From NCBI GenBank assembly GCA_030148985.1, contig JASBSJ010000033.1, forward strand, positions 1-64,000: a stretch of DNA of 64,000 nt. Reading direction: 5' to 3'. This DNA comes from Sphingopyxis sp. (GTDB lineage: Bacteria > Pseudomonadota > Alphaproteobacteria > Sphingomonadales > Sphingomonadaceae). The notes under the pieces are model-generated. The model made no database searches, was not told the DNA's origin, and saw only the letters and a program-made list of their open reading frames with translations. Positions 25,354-33,586 of the stretch are shown piece by piece. Every line of letters starts with the position of its first letter. Position 1 is the first letter of the stretch. The position numbers were made by a program, and so were the translations under genes.

Positions 25354-26046
25354 TTACCCAGCGGCGTTCACGTCGGCCTGCGTCACCGGGGCGATGCGGA
25401 TTTCGACGCGGCGGTTGCACTGATAATCGGCTTCGCTCTGTTCGGGCGAGCATTTGAGCTGCGATTCGCCATAGCCGAGCGTCGCCATGCGCGCGCGCTG
25501 GATGCCGCGGCCGGCGAGATAGTCGGCGACCGAGGCGGCGCGGCGTTCGGACAGCCCTTGGTTATAGGTGTCGCTGCCGGTCGAATCGGTGTGGCCGTAG
25601 ACGTCAATATAAGTGCTCGGATATTCGGCGAGCGTCGAGGCCACATTGTCGAGTGCGCTGCGGAACTGCGACTTCACCATCGCGCTGTTGAGGTCGAAGG
25701 TGACGTCGCCGGGCATGTTGAGCACGAGCTGGTCGCCCTGCCGTTCGACATCGATGCCGGTGCCCGCGGTGCGTTCGCGCAGCTTCTTTTCCTGCTGATC
25801 CATATAATAGCCGACGCCCGCGCCGGCGACCGCGCCAATACCCGCACCGACGATTTCCTCGGTCCGGCTGTTGCGCCCGCCGATAAGGTCGCCGAGCAGG
25901 TAGCCGCCGAGCGCGCCGCCGACGCCGCCGATCGCGGCTTTGGAGATTTTGCGTTCGCCGGTCACCGGATCGGTGACGCAGCCGGTCAGCGCGATCGCGC
26001 CGAGGCTGGTCAGAATTGCGAGCCTGGTTGTTCTGCTTTTCATCAT
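25354..26046 (-). CDS. OmpA family lipoprotein with glycine zipper
   Basis: 230 residues with lipobox A-L-T-G-C (cysteine at about residue 23). Residues about 38-60 and 68-82 form two glycine-zipper segments (G-G-V-G-G-A-L-G-G and G-A-G-I-G-A-V-A-G). The C-terminal OmpA domain (about 105-220) has the peptidoglycan-binding pattern D-V-Y-G-H-T-D, L-S-E-R-R-A and Q-C-N-R-R-V-E-I. It ties the outer membrane to the wall. The ATG codons at 26046 and 26043 are both usable after AAGGGAG. Confidence 0.92.
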   Translation of the reverse strand: MMKSRTTRLAILTSLGAIALTGCVTDPVTGERKISKAAIGGVGGALGGYLLGDLIGGRNSRTEEIVGAGIGAVAGAGVGYYMDQQEKKLRERTAGTGIDVERQGDQLVLNMPGDVTFDLNSAMVKSQFRSALDNVASTLAEYPSTYIDVYGHTDSTGSDTYNQGLSERRAASVADYLAGRGIQRARMATLGYGESQLKCSPEQSEADYQCNRRVEIRIAPVTQADVNAAG

Positions 26047-26259
26047 GTCGCTCCCTTATATGACGGATGCGTGCGATGCTCTGCACGCGCCGTTACTTGC
26101 CGATAACATATGGCCGGCATTCTGGTTCCAGACTATGACTGAATGACGGCTGAGCGGACCGTTCGTCGGCGCCATTGTGCAATGCCGTGCCTTTCGCCTA
26201 TAGGGGGCCATGACCGAAGCTGACAGGGGCCGGGCGCCGACGCGCCGCATTGTCGCCCA

Positions 26260-27582
26260 ATGACCCCTTTTCCCTGGTCCGACGTCGCGATCATCGCGGT
26301 GCTCATTCTTCTCAATGGCCTGTTCGCCATGTCCGAACTGGCGATCGTCTCGGCGCGTGACCCGCGGTTGCAGGCCGCCGAAAAGCGCGGCAGCCGCGGG
26401 GCGAAGATCGCGCGGCAGCTCACTGCCGATCCAGGACGTTTCCTGTCGACGGTGCAGGTCGGCATCACGCTGATCGCCATCCTTTCCGGCGCCTACTCGG
26501 GCGCCAGCCTGGGCGGCCCGGTGGGCGAACGGTTGCAGACGCTGTTCGGCCTCGACGACGAAACCGCGCTGACGGTCGGCTTTGCGACGGTGATCGCGGT
26601 CACGACCTATTTCTCGCTGATCGTGGGCGAACTGGTGCCCAAGCAATTCGCGCTCCGCGCGCCCGAACCGATCGCCATTTTCATAGCCTTGCCGATGCTG
26701 TGGCTGTCGAAAATCGGCGCGCCACTGGTGTGGCTGCTCGATCGCAGCTCGGCGCTGGTGTTTCGCCTGCTTGGCCTCAGCCGCGAATCGGAGGAGCGGG
26801 TGACCGCCGAGGAATTGCACCTGATCGTCGCCGAAGCGTCGAAATCGGGGGTGATCGAGGAGAGCGAACGCGCGATCATTTCGGGCGTCGTGCGCCTGGC
26901 CGATCGGCCGGTGCGCGAGGTGATGACCCCGCGTAAGGACGTCGACTGGATCGACGTTGCGCTCGATGCGCGCGGCCTGCGCGACCGGCTGCTCGAAACG
27001 CCGCACAGCCGTCTGCCGGTCGCGCGCGGGTCGGTCGACGAGATCGTCGGCGTGGTGCAGGCGCGCGACATCGCCGCCGCGCTGTTCGCCGGGCAGACGC
27101 TCGATCTGGAACAGTTGATGCGTCCGGCGAGGGTCATCCACGATCAGATCGACGCGATGGACGCGCTCGAAGCCTTGCGCGTTGCCGAGGTGCCGATGCT
27201 GCTGGTCCACGACGAATATGGCCATTTCGACGGGCTGGTCACGCCGGCGGACCTGCTTTCGGCGATCGCGGGCGAATTTGCGTCGGACCAGGACATTGGC
27301 AGCGAACCTTTTGTGGTCGAGCGCGACGATGGCAGCCTGCTGATCGCCGGGGCGATGCCCGCCGACCAGATGGCCGAGCGGCTGGGGATCGAGCTTGGCG
27401 ACGACCGCGACTATGCGACCGCGGCGGGCCATGCGCTCGCCGTGCTGAAACATCTGCCCGAAGAGGGCGAAAGCTTTACCGACAAGGGCTGGAAGTTCGA
27501 GATTGTCGACATGGACGGGCGCAAGATCGACAAGCTGCTCGTCACCCAAATCCGCAAACCCAAGGGCTCCGAGGCCGAATAG
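26260..27582 (+). CDS. CNNM/CorC-type (hemolysin family) membrane protein
   Basis: 440 residues. A DUF21 membrane domain (about 1-190, with S-E-L-A-I-V-S-A-R near residues 24-32) is followed by two CBS domains (about 210-335, with V-M-T-P-R-K-D at residues 223-229) and a CorC/HlyC-type C-terminal domain. Such proteins act in magnesium or cobalt efflux in several species; the older name hemolysin is misleading. It is monocistronic and followed by a hairpin and the nested palindrome at 27646. Confidence 0.9.
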   Translation: MTPFPWSDVAIIAVLILLNGLFAMSELAIVSARDPRLQAAEKRGSRGAKIARQLTADPGRFLSTVQVGITLIAILSGAYSGASLGGPVGERLQTLFGLDDETALTVGFATVIAVTTYFSLIVGELVPKQFALRAPEPIAIFIALPMLWLSKIGAPLVWLLDRSSALVFRLLGLSRESEERVTAEELHLIVAEASKSGVIEESERAIISGVVRLADRPVREVMTPRKDVDWIDVALDARGLRDRLLETPHSRLPVARGSVDEIVGVVQARDIAAALFAGQTLDLEQLMRPARVIHDQIDAMDALEALRVAEVPMLLVHDEYGHFDGLVTPADLLSAIAGEFASDQDIGSEPFVVERDDGSLLIAGAMPADQMAERLGIELGDDRDYATAAGHALAVLKHLPEEGESFTDKGWKFEIVDMDGRKIDKLLVTQIRKPKGSEAE

Positions 27583-27592
27583 GTCGGGCCTA

Positions 27593-27645
27593 AAAGCCAC
27601 AAAAGCCCCGCACGTGCGCACTCAAACTGTGTCCTTTGTGGCTTT
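27593..27645. repeat. 11-bp inverted repeat after the CorC-like gene
   Basis: Arms AAAGCCACAAA (27593-27603) and its complement at 27635-27645 with a 31-nt loop that contains GCACGTGC. It begins 10 nt after the stop codon at 27582 and abuts the nested palindrome. It may help end transcription, but no T-run follows. Confidence 0.45.
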
Positions 27646-27820
27646 AGAGCCTGAAGAGGTTAGGTTGATGCATCGGCCCGCCCCGCAGGGGTTGTCCTGG
27701 GAAGCCCGCCGGACAGCGTCGCGGCGCTTGCAGGGGCCACCAGCCCCTCCTGCACGCCGCTCCTCGCCGGCGAACTTCCCAGGACAATCACGATGCATCA
27801 ACCTAACCTCTTCAGGCTCT
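27646..27820. repeat. 175-bp nested palindrome with perfect 30-bp terminal inverted repeats
   Basis: The outer arms 27646-27675 and 27791-27820 are perfect 30-bp inverted repeats. Inside them is a second pair of 13 bp (27692-27704 and 27775-27787), then 6 bp (27707-27712 and 27767-27772), then a central GC-rich hairpin (about 27720-27760). The whole could fold into one long hairpin. The right arm contains the stop codon of the leftward HTH gene. This is the architecture of a MITE or a REP-derived palindromic element; no transposase is present and no target duplication was established. Confidence 0.7.
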
Positions 27821-28225
27821 TAGCGGCGCCGCATCCTCGCGCAGCGCCGAATGGACAATGGCCATGTCGGGTCCGCCGGTGACGTCGATCGCACCGCCGC
27901 GCAATATGCGGACGGTGGTGATGCCGTTGATCGCGCGGTCCATCGCATAATCGAATTGCCGCATTCGCCCCATGGCGATGGCGCGGTCCCACGCGGCCGC
28001 GAAACTCGCGGCATCGGGGCGTTCGCGCAGGCGATAGGCGGAGCGGCGGCCCATCCCTACTGCGCGGGCGGCCTGCCCGACCGAACCCATCGCTTCGAGT
28101 GCGCGGATGAAACATTGCTGCACCTCGGGCGCCCAGCCGTCGGCGCGCTTGCGCTGTTGCGCGACGGGATGGAAGGCGAGGCTGGTGCCGGCGAGCAGCG
28201 GCGGGGTGATGGCTTGGGTGTCCAT
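27812..28225 (-). CDS. Small HTH-type protein
   Basis: 137 residues. Residues about 46-66 read as a homeodomain-like helix-turn-helix (G-S-V-G-Q-A-A-R-A-V-G-M-G-R-R-S-A-Y-R-L), followed by A-A-W-D-R-A. This resembles small sphingomonad proteins of unknown function with a resolvase or terminase-like HTH. The stop codon TGA lies in the right arm of the nested palindrome, so the C-terminus may have been changed by its insertion. No convincing ribosome site was seen before the ATG at 28225. Neighbouring gaps on both sides are full of palindromes. Confidence 0.6.
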   Translation of the reverse strand: MDTQAITPPLLAGTSLAFHPVAQQRKRADGWAPEVQQCFIRALEAMGSVGQAARAVGMGRRSAYRLRERPDAASFAAAWDRAIAMGRMRQFDYAMDRAINGITTVRILRGGAIDVTGGPDMAIVHSALREDAAPLRA

Positions 28226-28282
28226 TCACGAGTTTGGAGCATAGCGGAGCTGTGTAGGAAAGGCTTTTTTGAGGCGGCGGTT

Positions 28283-28303
28283 TTGGGGTGGGGAGCGGAC
28301 GTT
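28283..28303. repeat. Dispersed 21-bp repeat, copy 1
   Basis: A 21-bp stretch, beginning TTGGGGTGGGG and ending GCGGACGTT, occurs identically at 52040-52060. Both copies are followed within 6 to 14 nt by a GC-rich palindrome. It is part of the 335-nt gene-free stretch 28226-28560, which holds only repeats. Confidence 0.65.
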
Positions 28304-28312
28304 CCAATAGAC

Positions 28313-28402
28313 CGTCGCCCCCGCGAAGGCGGGGGCCACCGTCGGCCTTTTCCCGCGTCGCTGCGTAAACCGACAGCGGCCCCCGCCTTCGCGGGGGCGA
28401 CG
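28313..28402. repeat. REPIN-like pair of GC-rich palindromes
   Basis: Two 20-bp palindromic units (28317-28336 and 28379-28398), each of the form GCCCCCGC-GAAG-GCGGGGGC, are exact reverse complements of one another, with partly matching flanks (CCGTCG before, GTCGG after). This two-REP inverted arrangement is what is called a REPIN. The unit is a known repeat type in sphingomonads. Confidence 0.7.
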
Positions 28403-28434
28403 GCTGGTTTCGGTCGGAACGCGGCATTCTATAA

Positions 28435-28509
28435 GATTCGCGCAGAGGCGCAGAGAGCGCAGAGGGGAGTGCGCTTCAACTCTGCGATCTCTGCGCCTCT
28501 GCGCGAATC
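28435..28509. repeat. 30-bp inverted repeat with 15-nt loop
   Basis: Arms 28435-28464 and 28480-28509 match at 29 of 30 positions and are built of tandem GCGCAGAG-type units. It would form a very stable hairpin. It ends 52 nt before the stop of the leftward HhH gene at 28561, so it sits upstream of the HTH gene and downstream of the HhH gene. Confidence 0.7.
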
Positions 28510-28560
28510 CTGTTCCAATACGGCCCTTCGCGCAAAAGACCGCTTCCGGTCGAATCGCCC

Positions 28561-29322
28561 TTAAAGCTCGCCCCCCAGCGCACCATATTTTGCCTCGAAC
28601 CCGGCCTTGTCGCCGCGCGCGAGATAGGCGGCCTGGTCGATCAGATTGTCGCGTGCGATGCGGCCCTGGAAGGCGCCGAGCTGCGGGTCGATGCGCGCGA
28701 TGTCGGCGTCGGTCCAGTCGGCGATCTGCTGGAAACGCGTAACGCCAAGGCCGTTCAGCAGGACGACGAGCTTGGGGCCGACGCCCTTCAGCAGTTGCAG
28801 ATTGTCTGCCTTGGCGACCGTTGGCGCAGGCGCAGGCGCAGGCGCAGGCGGCGACGGGACGGTCGGCTCGGCGGGAATGGCTGCGGCGTCGGCTGGTGGT
28901 TTGGCCGCGGCCTTTTTCACCGTGGCTTTCGCGGCCGGGGCTTTGGTTGCCGTCTTCTTTGCCGCCGGTTTGGGCTTGGCAGCGGGCCTGGGCGGCGCCT
29001 CGGCCACAGGCTCTGCGGCAGGCGCCGGAGGCGGCGCTGCAACGGGTTCGGGCGCTGGCGCCTTGGCCGCGGGTTCGGCGGCGGGCGGGGGGGTGGGAGC
29101 GACGGGTTGCGGCTTGGGCTCGATCGGCTTGAAGCGCGCGGGTTCGGCGGCGATGATCTCGGGCTTTGCCGGTTCGAGCGGCTTGGCGGGCTTGGCCGGT
29201 TCGACGGTCGGCGGCGCGATCTCGGCGGGCCTGGCGCGGCCGAACAGCCACCAGAGCAGCACGACGGCCACGACGAGGCCGACGACCGCGATAATCCAGT
29301 TTTCCTGAAGCCAAGTCATCAC
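28561..29322 (-). CDS. Membrane-anchored helix-hairpin-helix protein
   Basis: 253 residues. An N-terminal membrane helix (about residues 9-27) is followed by a 150-residue linker of Ala, Pro, Lys and Glu. The C-terminal domain (about 172-250) has a helix-hairpin-helix: L-K-G-V-G-P-K-L near residues 179-186, then T-R-F-Q-Q-I-A-D-W-T-D-A-D-I near residues 195-208. This domain occurs in predicted 5'-nuclease-like proteins and is similar to extensions on NADH dehydrogenase NuoE and ribosomal protein L21 in alphaproteobacteria. DNA or RNA binding is possible. The long linker suggests a tether from the inner membrane. Confidence 0.75.
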   Translation of the reverse strand: MMTWLQENWIIAVVGLVVAVVLLWWLFGRARPAEIAPPTVEPAKPAKPLEPAKPEIIAAEPARFKPIEPKPQPVAPTPPPAAEPAAKAPAPEPVAAPPPAPAAEPVAEAPPRPAAKPKPAAKKTATKAPAAKATVKKAAAKPPADAAAIPAEPTVPSPPAPAPAPAPTVAKADNLQLLKGVGPKLVVLLNGLGVTRFQQIADWTDADIARIDPQLGAFQGRIARDNLIDQAAYLARGDKAGFEAKYGALGGEL

Positions 29323-29408
29323 GATCTCCCTGTTTTGGGGGCCAGATTATGCGCGCGCGGTCCTCGCGTCCAGCCCTGGTCGGTTTCGACCGGGCGGAAC
29401 GAGACGGA

Positions 29409-30686
29409 TTATTTTGCCTCGCGCGCGACCTCGCGCCAGCCGATGTCGCGGCGGCAGAAGCCGCTGGCGAAATCGATTCGGTCGAGCGCGGCATAGGCGC
29501 GTGCTTGCGCCTCGGTCACACTCTTGCCCGTCGCAGTGACATTCAGCACGCGCCCTCCCGCGGCGACGAGCGTGCGGTCCTCGCGCGCGGTGCCGGCGTG
29601 GAAGACGCGCACGCCCCCCGCTTCGGCATCGGCGATGCGGCGGATCGCGCCGCCTTTCTCCGGCGTCCCCGGATAGCCGTTTGCCGCCATCACGACGGTG
29701 AGCGCATAGTCGTGCAAAAAGGCGGGCGGTTCGGCCTGGGCCAGCTGGCCCGTCGCGGCGGCGTGGAGCAGCGCAGCAAGGTCGCCGCGGAAGCGCATCA
29801 TCAGCACTTGGCATTCGGGGTCGCCGAACCGGCAATTATATTCGATCAGCTTCGGCTCTTCGGCGGTGAGCATCAGCCCGGCAAAGAGCACGCCGACATA
29901 AGGCGTGCCCTCGGCGGCGAGCGTTTTGACCGTCGGGCGGATGATGCGATCCATCACCGCCGCCTCAAGGTCGGCGGTCAGGACGGGGGCGGGGCTGTAG
30001 GCGCCCATGCCGCCGGTGTTCGGACCCGTGTCGCCGTCGCCGACGCGCTTGTGGTCCTGCGCGCTGCCGAAGGCGACGACGTTCTCGCCATCGGAAAGCG
30101 CGAAGAAGCTCGCTTCCTCGCCGGTCATGAACTCCTCGATCACCACCTCGGCGCCCGCACCGCCAAACGCGCCGGCGAACATGTCGGCGACCGCGGCTTC
30201 GGCGTCGGCGCGCGTTTCGGCAATGATGACGCCCTTGCCCGCGGCGAGGCCGTCGGCCTTGATCACCACGGGAATCGCAAAGCCGTCGAGCACGGCGAGC
30301 GCTTCGTCGGCGCTGGTGCAGCGGACATAGGCGGCGGTCGGGATGCGCGCGCGCGCGCACAGATCCTTGGTAAAGCCCTTCGACCCTTCGAGCCGCGCGG
30401 CGGCGGCCGACGGGCCGAAGACCGGGACGCCGATGGCGCGCAGCCGGTCGGCGAGGCCCGCGACGAGCGGCGCTTCGGGACCGACGACGACGAAATCGAT
30501 GCCATGCGCGCGCACGAAGGCGATCAGGCCGTCGAGATCATCGGCGGCAATCGGCACACATTCGGCGTGGAGTTCGATTCCCGGGTTGCCCGGCGCGGCA
30601 TAGAGCTTGGCGCAGCTTGGCGATTGTGCCAGTTGCCAGCTCAGCGCGTGTTCGCGGCCCCCCGAACCGATGAGCAGGATATTCAT
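29409..30686 (-). CDS. purD: Phosphoribosylamine-glycine ligase
   Basis: 425 residues, standard length. The protein starts [15 protein letters not shown], conserved in the family; ATP-grasp motifs include [12 protein letters not shown] in the middle and V-L-F-A-G-L-M later. It joins glycine to phosphoribosylamine in purine synthesis. Its start codon at 30686 overlaps the start codon of the divergent xseA gene. Confidence 0.96.
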   Translation of the reverse strand: MNILLIGSGGREHALSWQLAQSPSCAKLYAAPGNPGIELHAECVPIAADDLDGLIAFVRAHGIDFVVVGPEAPLVAGLADRLRAIGVPVFGPSAAAARLEGSKGFTKDLCARARIPTAAYVRCTSADEALAVLDGFAIPVVIKADGLAAGKGVIIAETRADAEAAVADMFAGAFGGAGAEVVIEEFMTGEEASFFALSDGENVVAFGSAQDHKRVGDGDTGPNTGGMGAYSPAPVLTADLEAAVMDRIIRPTVKTLAAEGTPYVGVLFAGLMLTAEEPKLIEYNCRFGDPECQVLMMRFRGDLAALLHAAATGQLAQAEPPAFLHDYALTVVMAANGYPGTPEKGGAIRRIADAEAGGVRVFHAGTAREDRTLVAAGGRVLNVTATGKSVTEAQARAYAALDRIDFASGFCRRDIGWREVAREAK

Positions 30687-32112
30687 GGCAGTTCCTTTTC
30701 CCGATGAAGCGCCCGGCAACGGCACCGACGCGCGGCTGTTAGCCGAGGAGGCGCCCGGCGACAATGTGCCGCCGCTGTCGGTCAGCCAATTGTCGGCGGC
30801 GATCAAGCGGACGGTCGAGGACGGTTTTGCGCGCGTGCGCGTGCGCGGCGAGCTGTCGGGGGCGAAGCGCGCGGCGTCGGGACATTTTTATGCGGCGCTG
30901 AAGGACGATAATGCGCTGATCGACATGGTGATGTGGAAGGGGCAGGCGGCGCGGCTCGCCTTCCGGCCCGAGGACGGGATCGAGGTGATCGCGACCGGCA
31001 AGCTCACCACCTATCCGGGGCGTTCCAAATATCAGCTCGTCGTCGAAAGCCTGGAAATCGCGGGCGAAGGCGCGCTGATGCTGCTGTTCGAAAAGCTGAA
31101 GGCGCGGCTGGGCGGCGAGGGGCTGTTCGATCAGGGGCGCAAGCAGCCGCTCCCCTATCTGCCGCGCACGATCGGGGTGGTGACGTCGCCGACGGGTGCG
31201 GTGATCCGCGACATTCTCCACCGCCTTGCCGACCGCTGCCCGACGCATGTCATCGTCTGGCCGGTGCTGGTGCAGGGCGAGGGCGCGGCGGCGCAGGTCG
31301 CCAAGGCGATTCGCGGGTTCGACGCGCTGGCACCCGGCGGGCCGGTGCCGCGCCCCGACCTGGTGATTGTCGCGCGCGGCGGCGGGTCGATCGAGGATCT
31401 GTGGGCGTTCAACGAGGAGGTGGTCGTGCGCGCGATCGCCGATTGCCGCATCCCGACGATCAGCGCGGTCGGACACGAAACCGACGTGACGCTTGCCGAC
31501 TATGCCGCCGACATGCGCGCGCCCACGCCGACCGCGGCGGCCGAGATGGCGGTTCCGGTGCGCGCCGAGCTGCGCGCGCAGCTTACGACCTGGGGCGGCC
31601 GGATGATCGGCGCCGCGAACCGGCATCAGGCGCTGGGCGGCGAGCGGCTGGCGGCGCTCGCGCGCCATTTGCCGCGACGCGACGCGCTCTATGCACCGCA
31701 GCGCCAGCGGCTCGACGATGCGGGCGAGCGGCTTGACCGCGGACAAAGGCAGCGACTGACGATGCTGGGCGAGCGGCTCGGCGCGCGCGGCGCGGCGCTG
31801 CGGCCGAGCTTGCTCGCGCGGGCGTGGGACCGCGACCGTGCGAAGCTCGACGGGCTGGGGCGCCTGCTCGCGTCGCTCGACCCGCGCGCGCTGCTGTCGC
31901 GCGGCTATGCGATGGTGCGCGATGCTGGCGGCGCGATCGTGACCAGCGCGGCTAAGGCGCGTGACGCGGGGCATCTGCGGCTCCAGTTCGCCGACGGCGA
32001 ATTGCCCGTGACGGTCGGGGAGGGCGGCGATCCCGCGCCGTCGCCCGCGCCGCGCCCGGCGCGCAAGCCGCCGCCGCCCGCGCCGAAACCGGGGCAGGGC
32101 GAGCTGTTCTGA
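30685..32112 (+). CDS. xseA: Exodeoxyribonuclease VII large subunit
   Basis: 475 residues. The N-terminal OB-fold (about 30-130, with V-S-Q-L-S-A-A-I-K and R-V-R-G-E-L-S-G) is followed by the catalytic domain with [14 protein letters not shown] near residues 168-181, and then [14 protein letters not shown]-x-R-A-P-T-P near residues 270-289. It degrades single-stranded DNA with XseB. ATG at 30685 is the best start, though a GTG at about 30766 would still keep the OB-fold. The C-terminal tail is Pro/Ala-rich. Confidence 0.95.
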   Translation: MAVPFPDEAPGNGTDARLLAEEAPGDNVPPLSVSQLSAAIKRTVEDGFARVRVRGELSGAKRAASGHFYAALKDDNALIDMVMWKGQAARLAFRPEDGIEVIATGKLTTYPGRSKYQLVVESLEIAGEGALMLLFEKLKARLGGEGLFDQGRKQPLPYLPRTIGVVTSPTGAVIRDILHRLADRCPTHVIVWPVLVQGEGAAAQVAKAIRGFDALAPGGPVPRPDLVIVARGGGSIEDLWAFNEEVVVRAIADCRIPTISAVGHETDVTLADYAADMRAPTPTAAAEMAVPVRAELRAQLTTWGGRMIGAANRHQALGGERLAALARHLPRRDALYAPQRQRLDDAGERLDRGQRQRLTMLGERLGARGAALRPSLLARAWDRDRAKLDGLGRLLASLDPRALLSRGYAMVRDAGGAIVTSAAKARDAGHLRLQFADGELPVTVGEGGDPAPSPAPRPARKPPPPAPKPGQGELF

Positions 32113-32188
32113 TCGCGCAGGGGTGGCCCGCGCAGCCGATGCTGCTATAGTTCCGCCACACTCTTCCCGCCGAACGGATATACGAACC

Positions 32189-32401
32189 ATGTTGATCGCC
32201 AGCCGCAACCGCCTCGCCCGTCTGCGCTATGGGCCGAACGGCTTTCGCGTCGTGTCGCCGGGCGATCATGTGCTGTGCGCGGTGACCGGCGTCGCGATCG
32301 GGCTCGATGAGCTACGCTACTGGTCGGTGGCGCGGCAGGAAGCCTATGCCAGCGCCGCGCTGTCGGTGCAGGCCGAACTGGACCCCGCGCGCACCGCATG
32401 A
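32189..32401 (+). CDS. DUF2093 domain-containing protein
   Basis: 70 residues, the full length of this small alphaproteobacterial family. The conserved core is A-R-L-R-Y-G-P-N-G-F-R-V-V-S-P-G-D-H-V-L-C-A-V-T-G near residues 9-34, followed by L-D-E-L-R-Y-W-S-V-A-R-Q-E-A-Y near residues 41-55. The function is unknown. It overlaps the M23 peptidase gene by 4 nt. Confidence 0.88.
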   Translation: MLIASRNRLARLRYGPNGFRVVSPGDHVLCAVTGVAIGLDELRYWSVARQEAYASAALSVQAELDPARTA

Positions 32402-33312
32402 TGGCCGCTGCGGACGGGCGGTGCGCCGCGGCGCTTGCGCTGCTGATACTGGCGCCGGGGTGCGTTCCTGTAGCTGAACCCGAAGCCGGGCCGGCGCCTG
32501 CCATTGCCGCTCCGACTTCGACTCCCGCGCCGCCGCCCGCCCCGGTGCGCCGCGAACTGGTGCTGTCGGGCGCCGCCGAACAGGGCGCGGTCGTCACCGG
32601 GCGGGTGTCGGCGGGCGTGCGCAGCCTGGCGCTGGACGGCAAGCCGGTTCCGGTCGCGCCCGATGGCGGCTTCCTCATCGGCTTCGACCGCGATGCGGGC
32701 GCGCAGGCCGAACTGGTTGCGACTTTCGCCGACGGGCAGCGCATCCGACGCCCGATCGCGGTGGCCGCGGGCCGCTGGCAACTCGAGCATATTAACGCGC
32801 CTTACCGTGGCAGCGCGTCGAGCGATGCCGAATTCGCCCGCCGCCGCCCCGCCGAACTGGCGGCGATTGGGGCGGCGCGCGCTAGAGAGGTCGAATCGGA
32901 CGGATGGCGGCAGGCGTTTCGCTGGCCGGTGATGGGGCGGCTGTCGGGTTTTTTCGGGGCACAGCGTATCTATCAGGGCAAGCCCGGCGCCTATCACAGC
33001 GGCACCGACATCGCGGTGCCGGCGGGAACGCCGTTCGTCGCGCCCGCCGACGGGGTGGTGACGCTGGCGGCAGACGCCCCTTTCACGCTCGAGGGACATC
33101 TGCTGATCGTCGATCATGGCATGGGGTTGTCGAGCGCCTTCCTCCATTGCCAGCGACTCGACGTAAAGGTCGGCGACCGCGTCGTTCAGGGGCAGCGGCT
33201 GGGCACTGTCGGCCGCACCGGTCGCGCGACGGGGCCGCACATGCACTGGGGATTGAGTTGGCGCGGTTCGCGACTGGACCCCGGCAAGCTTGCCGGACCG
33301 ATCGGCGGCTGA
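32398..33312 (+). CDS. M23 family metallopeptidase lipoprotein
   Basis: 304 residues with lipobox L-I-L-A-P-G-C. The LytM/M23 domain is in the C-terminal third: Y-H-S-G-T-D-I near residues 198-204 and H-M-H-W-G near residues 281-285 supply the zinc ligands, and the catalytic H is in F-L-H-C-Q. It would cut peptidoglycan cross-links or act as an amidase activator at the outer membrane. The preceding region (about 40-130) is a beta-rich domain with no assigned role. Confidence 0.9.
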   Translation: MMAAADGRCAAALALLILAPGCVPVAEPEAGPAPAIAAPTSTPAPPPAPVRRELVLSGAAEQGAVVTGRVSAGVRSLALDGKPVPVAPDGGFLIGFDRDAGAQAELVATFADGQRIRRPIAVAAGRWQLEHINAPYRGSASSDAEFARRRPAELAAIGAARAREVESDGWRQAFRWPVMGRLSGFFGAQRIYQGKPGAYHSGTDIAVPAGTPFVAPADGVVTLAADAPFTLEGHLLIVDHGMGLSSAFLHCQRLDVKVGDRVVQGQRLGTVGRTGRATGPHMHWGLSWRGSRLDPGKLAGPIGG

Positions 33313-33322
33313 TCCGCTTGCG

Positions 33323-33380
33323 GCGATGCCGCGATGAAATCGTAACCGATGAAACAAAATGTCGCAAAATGCGGCATCGC
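33323..33380. repeat. 10-bp inverted repeat after the M23 gene
   Basis: GCGATGCCGC at 33323-33332 and its complement at 33371-33380 with a 38-nt spacer, in the 274-nt gap before the TonB-dependent receptor. No T-run follows. Nothing else convincing, including no clear promoter, was identified in this gap. Confidence 0.4.
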
Positions 33381-33586
33381 AGCATCATGTGTGTCGCGAC
33401 TTTCCGAGTTTGTTGCAAATACGTCACAATGCTTCGCGAAACCGTCACGAGCGGGGCAAATTTCCTTTACTCAAACTGAACGAGGGGTCATCCCGCACCC
33501 TATCGGGGCATCTGCGCGTGATGGCTTTGCATTGCCGCAACAGGGGCCCGGGTATCTTTTATCACTCAGTAGCAAGGGACTGCACT

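Noticed and set aside
26047-26259. Possible RNA gene in the gap between the OmpA-like and CorC-like genes
   Set aside because: No tRNA-like fold or strong hairpin; it is simply the divergent promoter region.
27646-27820. Simple intrinsic terminator for the CorC-like gene
   Set aside because: The structure is far too long, it has perfect 30-bp ends and no T-run.
28313-28509. CRISPR array
   Set aside because: The repeats are palindromes in inverted orientation with no regular spacers, and no cas gene is nearby.
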